DNA from: a virus
Reading direction: 5' to 3' (one strand)
Length of the DNA: 22,474 bases
Virus record (IMG/VR): IMGVR_UViG_3300035180_001180
Coordinates: 1-22,474 of that record
The notes under the pieces are model-generated. The model searched no databases. It was not told the origin of the DNA and worked only from the letters and a program-made list of their open reading frames with translations. Of this stretch, positions 19,437 through 22,474 are shown piece after piece. The stretch's first letter is position 1, and each line of letters starts with the position of its first letter. A program made the translations under genes and the position numbers.

Positions 19437-19619
19437 TTACCCGTGAGAATGCCCGGCTTCCATCGTGTCAGCGTCCACATTGTAACGCTTGCCATCTTCC
19501 GCCTTGACACTGTAGGACAAAAGCCGGTCAAAGCACCAATTACGTCCTTCCACAGTTGCCGTGAGAAATTCGCCGTCAATGGTCTTGATGATGACAGTAG
19601 CGCCGATTTCGTGTTTCAT
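19437..19619 (-). CDS. Hypothetical protein of the accessory island
   Basis: The 60-residue protein looks like a single small beta-barrel (EIGATVIIKTIDGEFLTATV, then WCFDRLLSYSVKAEDGKRYNV). It ends in an acidic, His-containing tail. It has its own promoter at 19656-19683. I do not recognise the family. Confidence 0.65.
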   Translation of the reverse strand: MKHEIGATVIIKTIDGEFLTATVEGRNWCFDRLLSYSVKAEDGKRYNVDADTMEAGHSHG

Positions 19620-19655
19620 GGTCTGTTCCGTTTGGTCTGTTGCTGGAATTGGTCC

Positions 19656-19683
19656 AGTGTAGCACTGTGGCAGGGGCTGTCAA
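19656..19683 (-). promoter_or_regulatory. Promoter for the gene at 19437
   Basis: On the minus strand TTGACA (19683-19678) and TACACT (19661-19656) are 16 bp apart, with an extended -10 TGC. Confidence 0.7.
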
Positions 19684-19882
19684 GCCCCTTTAGTAATTGT
19701 GGGCATTGTCGCCTTTCCTTGTTCTGCCGGGTTGTCTGAAATGCACTAGGCCAGCAGGAAGGCCCTAGAACGCGCCACAGGCGCGATTTAATGGCCTAGG
19801 CTATGCCGTGGCATTGCCAACAATGAAATCGGCTTAAATCGCGTTTTAATCGGTCGGCTGTTACACTTGCTGTTTAGGCATG
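19684..19882. other. Short intergenic stretch with repeats
   Basis: No gene is seen. It holds GCGCCACAGGCGC and CCTAGG-containing palindromes. A segment ending GGCTGTTACA after TTTTAAT recalls one near 18580-18600 and may be a diverged repeat. Confidence 0.4.
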
Positions 19883-19904
19883 AAAAAGCCCGCACTAGGC
19901 GGGC
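19883..19904 (-). terminator. Rho-independent terminator
   Basis: GCCCGC and GCGGGC pair around a 5-nt loop and are followed on the minus strand by TTTTT (19887-19883), just past the stop of the gene at 19910. The same 17-bp palindrome lies at 18921-18937. Confidence 0.8.
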
Positions 19905-19909
19905 TTTAT

Positions 19910-20158
19910 TTAATCTTCGTTTTCAGTCTCTAACGTCATGTCATGCTTGATTTGCAATAACCTTTCAAGCTTTGCCGTGTTCTGGTCGAGCCACTCGCAA
20001 GAAAGTGTAAAATTCGTCATTCTTATTTGACGAACGATTTCTGTAAGAGTATCACCATATAACCTGTCAAGGTGTCTTTCAGCTTGCGCCTGTGTGTGTC
20101 GTGTCGGACATGACCGAAAGTTTCGACAATTGTGATTTTGCGCATTTTTGACTTTCAG
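19910..20158 (-). CDS. Hypothetical protein, apparent CTG start
   Basis: The frame is open from a stop just before CTG 20158 to TAA at 19912-19910 and gives 82 residues. The sequence looks fully coding (NFRSCPTRHTQAQAERHLDR, then LYGDTLTEIVRQIRMTNFTL, then an acidic end). No ATG, GTG or TTG occurs before the middle of the protein. CTG is the first codon after the upstream stop and would give a natural N-terminus (MKVKNAQNH). A terminator follows immediately. A shorter ATG frame (40 residues) overlaps out of frame and looks less coding. The function is unknown. Confidence 0.55.
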   Translation of the reverse strand: MKVKNAQNHNCRNFRSCPTRHTQAQAERHLDRLYGDTLTEIVRQIRMTNFTLSCEWLDQNTAKLERLLQIKHDMTLETENED

Positions 20159-20208
20159 TTACTTCGGGGCATTGAATATTGCACGGCGCCTTGCAAGTGG
20201 GATGGCCC

Positions 20209-20236
20209 ATTGTAGGCCATCTGTTCGCGTTGTCAA
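20209..20236 (-). promoter_or_regulatory. Promoter for the gene at 19910
   Basis: On the minus strand TTGACA (20236-20231) and TACAAT (20214-20209) are 16 bp apart. It overlaps the stop codon of the next gene upstream and starts about 45 nt before the CTG. Confidence 0.75.
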
Positions 20237-20421
20237 GCGGTTTTTAGACCATGCGCAACATCTAACACCATGACGAATTTAACATGGTCAGTTCCACGCA
20301 TTCCGCATGCCATGTTGATGATATAGGCAAGCCCTGCGAAGTCGTGCGTTTCTGCGGCTGTTTTCGCATCCTTGAGAATTTCAAGGGCTTTGATCTTTTC
20401 GATGATTTGGGATACAGTCAT
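20233..20421 (-). CDS. Hypothetical protein of the accessory island
   Basis: The 62-residue helical protein (MTVSQIIEKIKALEILKDAK, then FAGLAYIINMACGMRG) has a good promoter 33 nt upstream and an A-rich leader. There is no signal peptide. Its helical pairs suggest a small regulator or bundle, but no family is recognised. Confidence 0.65.
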   Translation of the reverse strand: MTVSQIIEKIKALEILKDAKTAAETHDFAGLAYIINMACGMRGTDHVKFVMVLDVAHGLKTA

Positions 20422-20453
20422 TTTTTCTGGGCTGTTTGTTTCAGTGTGGCTAG

Positions 20454-20483
20454 ATTATAGGCGGGTTTCTAGCCACAATGCAA
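20454..20483 (-). promoter_or_regulatory. Promoter for the gene at 20233
   Basis: On the minus strand TTGCAT (20483-20478) and TATAAT (20459-20454) are 18 bp apart. Confidence 0.65.
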
Positions 20484-20514
20484 GCCCCTACAAACTATAT
20501 GGGCTTTGCTGTGT

Positions 20515-20691
20515 TTACGATTTGTGCAGTGCGCGGATTGCTTGCAGGTTTTCGTCTGCGGATTTCAGTTCTTCAGTTAGTGCGGCTTTGATGTTGACAA
20601 CTTCGCCGGCCGCTTTGCTGCCGTCAGCGTTCCACAGGTCAGCCGCGCCACGCTTTGCGGCCCTGTCAAGAGTTCTGTGAGTAGTTGACAG
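20515..20691 (-). CDS. Small helical protein, apparent CTG start
   Basis: A 58-residue protein is read from CTG 20691 to TAA 20517-20515. It begins STTHRTLDRAAKRGAADLWN after the initiator and continues as two charged helices (VVNIKAALTEELKSADENLQ). No ATG, GTG or TTG is available in this frame near the start. The CTG lies three bases after the DNA ligase stop, and GAGT of the ligase end is the only Shine-Dalgarno-like sequence. An ATG-to-CTG change would explain it. The function is unknown. Confidence 0.55.
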   Translation of the reverse strand: MSTTHRTLDRAAKRGAADLWNADGSKAAGEVVNIKAALTEELKSADENLQAIRALHKS

Positions 20692-20693
20692 AT

Positions 20694-21665
20694 TTACTCG
20701 GACATATCCTCTTCAGCACGGATGCACAAGAACGTCGGGAAGCGCGGCTTGTCTTTGATGCCTTTTGGGAAGAACTTCGCCTTTCCAATTTTTCCGATGA
20801 GCAAATCTTGTTGCTCGAAGAACTCCACGCGATCTTCGTGCAGCATAGAGCCGGGACCGACATCCACGATTTGATCCTTCTCGATCAAAATCTTGCCGTC
20901 AAGTTCCACGTTTTGCAGGGCCTTGAACTGCACCATTCCGACCATGCCCTTCGGCACCATGTTCTCTTGGTGCGTGCCGCGCTCCGTTCGCCCGAGTTCA
21001 TTCGTCTTGGCCTCGTTCGTGTTTTCCATCGCTTCCGTGATGTTCACGACAATACCCTCAAAGTCGATGAACCGCTTGATTCGCAGGTAGCTCCCGCCCT
21101 TCACAGTGGCACGCCCAGATTTGTGCATGCCATTAGGGTCGCGGATGATTACACCCTCAAAGCCGTCATCAAGGCACAATTGCTCGAAGGCCAAAAGCTC
21201 TTCAACCGAATTGACCAGTTTGTAAGGCACAGTCGCAATCAGTCCAGGGAACTCTTGCATACGGCCGATCTTGACTTCTGCCGCTGCAATACGCTCTGCG
21301 TAGGGCAGATCAATCACATCATCTGCCAAGTAGTCGAAAACGTACCAGACAAGTTGCTCGCTCTCGGTCGGCTTACCGGGTTTCGGGGACTTCCGGTTCA
21401 CAAAGCCAGTTGTGTCGCTGCACAGAGTATCCGAGGTCCAGTTACCAAGCGCCAGCTCTCCATCGAAGCCTTTGAACTGCGGCCCAGAAAATCGCCGAGT
21501 GACAAAGCTGTTTTTGAAAGCCTTCAGTGAGCGCCCAGTCAGGTTGCCGTCTAGGTTGATGCCACGAACGCCGTCAATCTTTGCAGAGACAATGACAGGA
21601 AACCGAAGCTTGTCTTGATCGAAATCGCAAGCCAACTGAGGGCGAATTTTGTTGTCTTTAGCCAT
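20694..21665 (-). CDS. ATP-dependent DNA ligase
   Basis: The 323-residue protein has the covalent nucleotidyltransferase motifs in order: motif I AKIDGVRG with Lys29, FDGEL with Glu70, the LVWYVFDYL strand (motif III), EGVIIRDP (motif IV) and YLRIKRFIDFEGIV (motif V). A C-terminal OB domain follows (FKALQNVELDGKI... to PRFPTFLCIR). The length and two-domain form match T7-type phage DNA ligases. It would seal nicks during replication and recombination. Its start overlaps the end of the endonuclease gene by eight bases, so the two are co-transcribed. Confidence 0.9.
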   Translation of the reverse strand: MAKDNKIRPQLACDFDQDKLRFPVIVSAKIDGVRGINLDGNLTGRSLKAFKNSFVTRRFSGPQFKGFDGELALGNWTSDTLCSDTTGFVNRKSPKPGKPTESEQLVWYVFDYLADDVIDLPYAERIAAAEVKIGRMQEFPGLIATVPYKLVNSVEELLAFEQLCLDDGFEGVIIRDPNGMHKSGRATVKGGSYLRIKRFIDFEGIVVNITEAMENTNEAKTNELGRTERGTHQENMVPKGMVGMVQFKALQNVELDGKILIEKDQIVDVGPGSMLHEDRVEFFEQQDLLIGKIGKAKFFPKGIKDKPRFPTFLCIRAEEDMSE

Positions 21666-22188
21666 GATTAGCGAACTCCTTATGTTGTGTTGATCTTACA
21701 GCTATTGCTGCCTGTTCAGCCTGTTCAAGACTGTCGAAGTACCCGATGTGAGTTCTTTTTGATCTGACCTGCACACGGGCTTGCCACTTTCCTACCCTTG
21801 CGTGCCACGACACACCTTTCACACCTGATGTGTTATCGGCTCGCACGAATTGATTGCAGTTGTTTGATGATCTGTATGCAATACGGAGATTTTCAATCCT
21901 GTTGTCCTGTTTGTCAAGGTTTACATGATCTATGAACCCGTTAGGCCACTCGCCAAAGTACATGCACCACGCCAGCCTGTGTACGAGGTATGCAGTACCA
22001 TCGACCTCCGCTGACAGGTAGCCTTTGTTGTGCTGTGTTCCTGCAACGTCTCCGGGTTTTGCCCTGCCCTTTGAAACTTTCCATGTAAGCACCCCAGAAA
22101 CAACATCATACGAGAACAACTCTTGCAAGTCTAGTGACGAGTGGGCATTGTTTGCCACTCTTAACGAATCGTCTATAATTTCCTCCAT
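21658..22188 (-). CDS. HNH endonuclease with AP2-type DNA-binding domain
   Basis: The 176-residue protein combines an HNH_3-type nuclease with an AP2-like DNA-binding domain. The nuclease part runs from GVLTWKV through YLVHRLAWCMYFGEWP to FIDHVNLDKQDNRIENLR, with His and Asn of the active site. The AP2-like part is SGVKGVSWHARVGKWQARVQ to THIGYFDSLEQAEQAA. Free-standing enzymes of this type are homing endonucleases common in phages. I start at ATG 22188, about 13 nt below the predicted transcript start; a longer frame to 22263 crosses the promoter. The Shine-Dalgarno is weak. It sits directly before the DNA ligase, possibly having invaded that locus. Confidence 0.85.
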   Translation of the reverse strand: MEEIIDDSLRVANNAHSSLDLQELFSYDVVSGVLTWKVSKGRAKPGDVAGTQHNKGYLSAEVDGTAYLVHRLAWCMYFGEWPNGFIDHVNLDKQDNRIENLRIAYRSSNNCNQFVRADNTSGVKGVSWHARVGKWQARVQVRSKRTHIGYFDSLEQAEQAAIAVRSTQHKEFANHG

Positions 22189-22207
22189 GCCTAAACGTAA
22201 TGGAGTA

Positions 22208-22236
22208 AGTCTAATACACATGCCACAACCTGTCAA
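22208..22236 (-). promoter_or_regulatory. Promoter for the endonuclease-DNA ligase pair
   Basis: On the minus strand TTGACA (22236-22231) and TAGACT (22213-22208) are 17 bp apart. A CCTAGG palindrome (22237-22250), identical to that at 18670-18683, abuts the -35 box. Confidence 0.65.
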
Positions 22237-22250
22237 GCGCCCTAGGCGCC

Positions 22251-22409
22251 AACATTTGCACAATCAATCCGGCATGTACATGCCATAGTCTTAGACTATT
22301 ACTAGCTCTGTAAGAGCCTTATAACTAATACTTGTAAGACTACCGTCAGGTAGTCCGTATTCTACTAAGTTATACAACTTAGACAATGCTTAAACAATAC
22401 ATTATATAT
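22251..22409 (-). promoter_or_regulatory. Structured leader upstream of the endonuclease gene
   Basis: No gene is seen. On the minus strand the transcript from the distal promoter would contain GACTACC/GGTAGTC (22338-22355), GCTCT/AGAGC (22305-22317) and a perfect 14-bp palindrome GGCATGTACATGCC (22271-22284). These may be attenuator or operator elements. Confidence 0.5.
22377..22398. repeat. Distal copy of the ACTTAGACAAT element
   Basis: ACTTAGACAAT at 22377-22387 is followed directly by the variant GCTTAAACAAT (22388-22398). This is the same motif as the tandem units at 8731-8766, here beside a leftward promoter. Confidence 0.65.
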
Positions 22410-22438
22410 AAAATAGCACAATCCTAAAACATTGTCAA
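22410..22438 (-). promoter_or_regulatory. Distal leftward promoter
   Basis: On the minus strand TTGACA (22438-22433) and TATTTT (22415-22410) are 17 bp apart, with an extended -10 TGC. It reads through the ACTTAGACAAT repeats toward the endonuclease gene. Confidence 0.6.
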
Positions 22439-22474
22439 CAGTAGTGTCGTTTTTATGACACACCTATATGGGGT

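Noticed and set aside
20685-21530. Plus-strand open frame of 281 codons
   Set aside because: It mirrors the DNA ligase gene, whose motifs are unambiguous on the minus strand.

Overview
The window is part of a tailed double-stranded DNA phage genome (Caudoviricetes) infecting a Gram-negative, probably proteobacterial host. The evidence is a complete head-morphogenesis cassette, a large tRNA array between the two terminase genes, a middle block of tiny overlapping phage genes, two small exported proteins with Gram-negative signal peptides, and many sigma70-type promoters with extended -10 boxes. I cannot name the phage or host from sequence alone.

Layout. (1) 1-6536, minus strand: the packaging and head operon. 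In transcription order it is large terminase, portal, S49 head-maturation protease, coiled-coil scaffold, gpD-like decoration protein, gpE-like major capsid protein, a connector-like protein and the start of another small protein. (2) 6595-8034, minus strand: an array of 14 conventional-order tRNA genes (Tyr, Ala, Thr, Leu, Gly, His, Met, Val, Glu, Asn, Phe, Trp, Pro, with Met and His partly degenerate) plus an element at 7060-7148 that reads as a circularly permuted class II tRNA, its 3' half encoded before its 5' half. The array sits between the small terminase subunit (8094-8456) and the large one. (3) 8457-8801: a divergent control region with strong promoters both ways and tandem 12-bp repeats. 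(4) 8802-17236, plus strand: an early/middle operon with PhoH-like ATPase, ClpP-like protease, an exported beta-barrel-like protein, an Rnl5-type RNA ligase, an RtcB remnant, a SLOG-fold (DUF2493) protein and about 15 small proteins of unknown function. (5) 17250-20690: a compositionally different island with a serine recombinase, palindrome-rich non-coding DNA built around CCTAGG cores, and small minus-strand genes, two of which seem to start with CTG. (6) 20694-22474, minus strand: an ATP-dependent DNA ligase and an HNH/AP2 homing-type endonuclease behind a structured leader.

The most interesting theme is RNA. There is a tRNA gene whose transcript ends would fall in the anticodon loop, an RNA ligase able in principle to seal such ends, a relic of a second RNA ligase (RtcB), and PhoH. 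Two genes carry an in-frame TAG inside otherwise convincing coding sequence (11579 and 16745), and none of the well-supported long genes here ends in TAG, which raises UAG recoding. Against this, several neighbouring small genes show single-base frame or start lesions, so sequencing error or gene decay must be excluded first.
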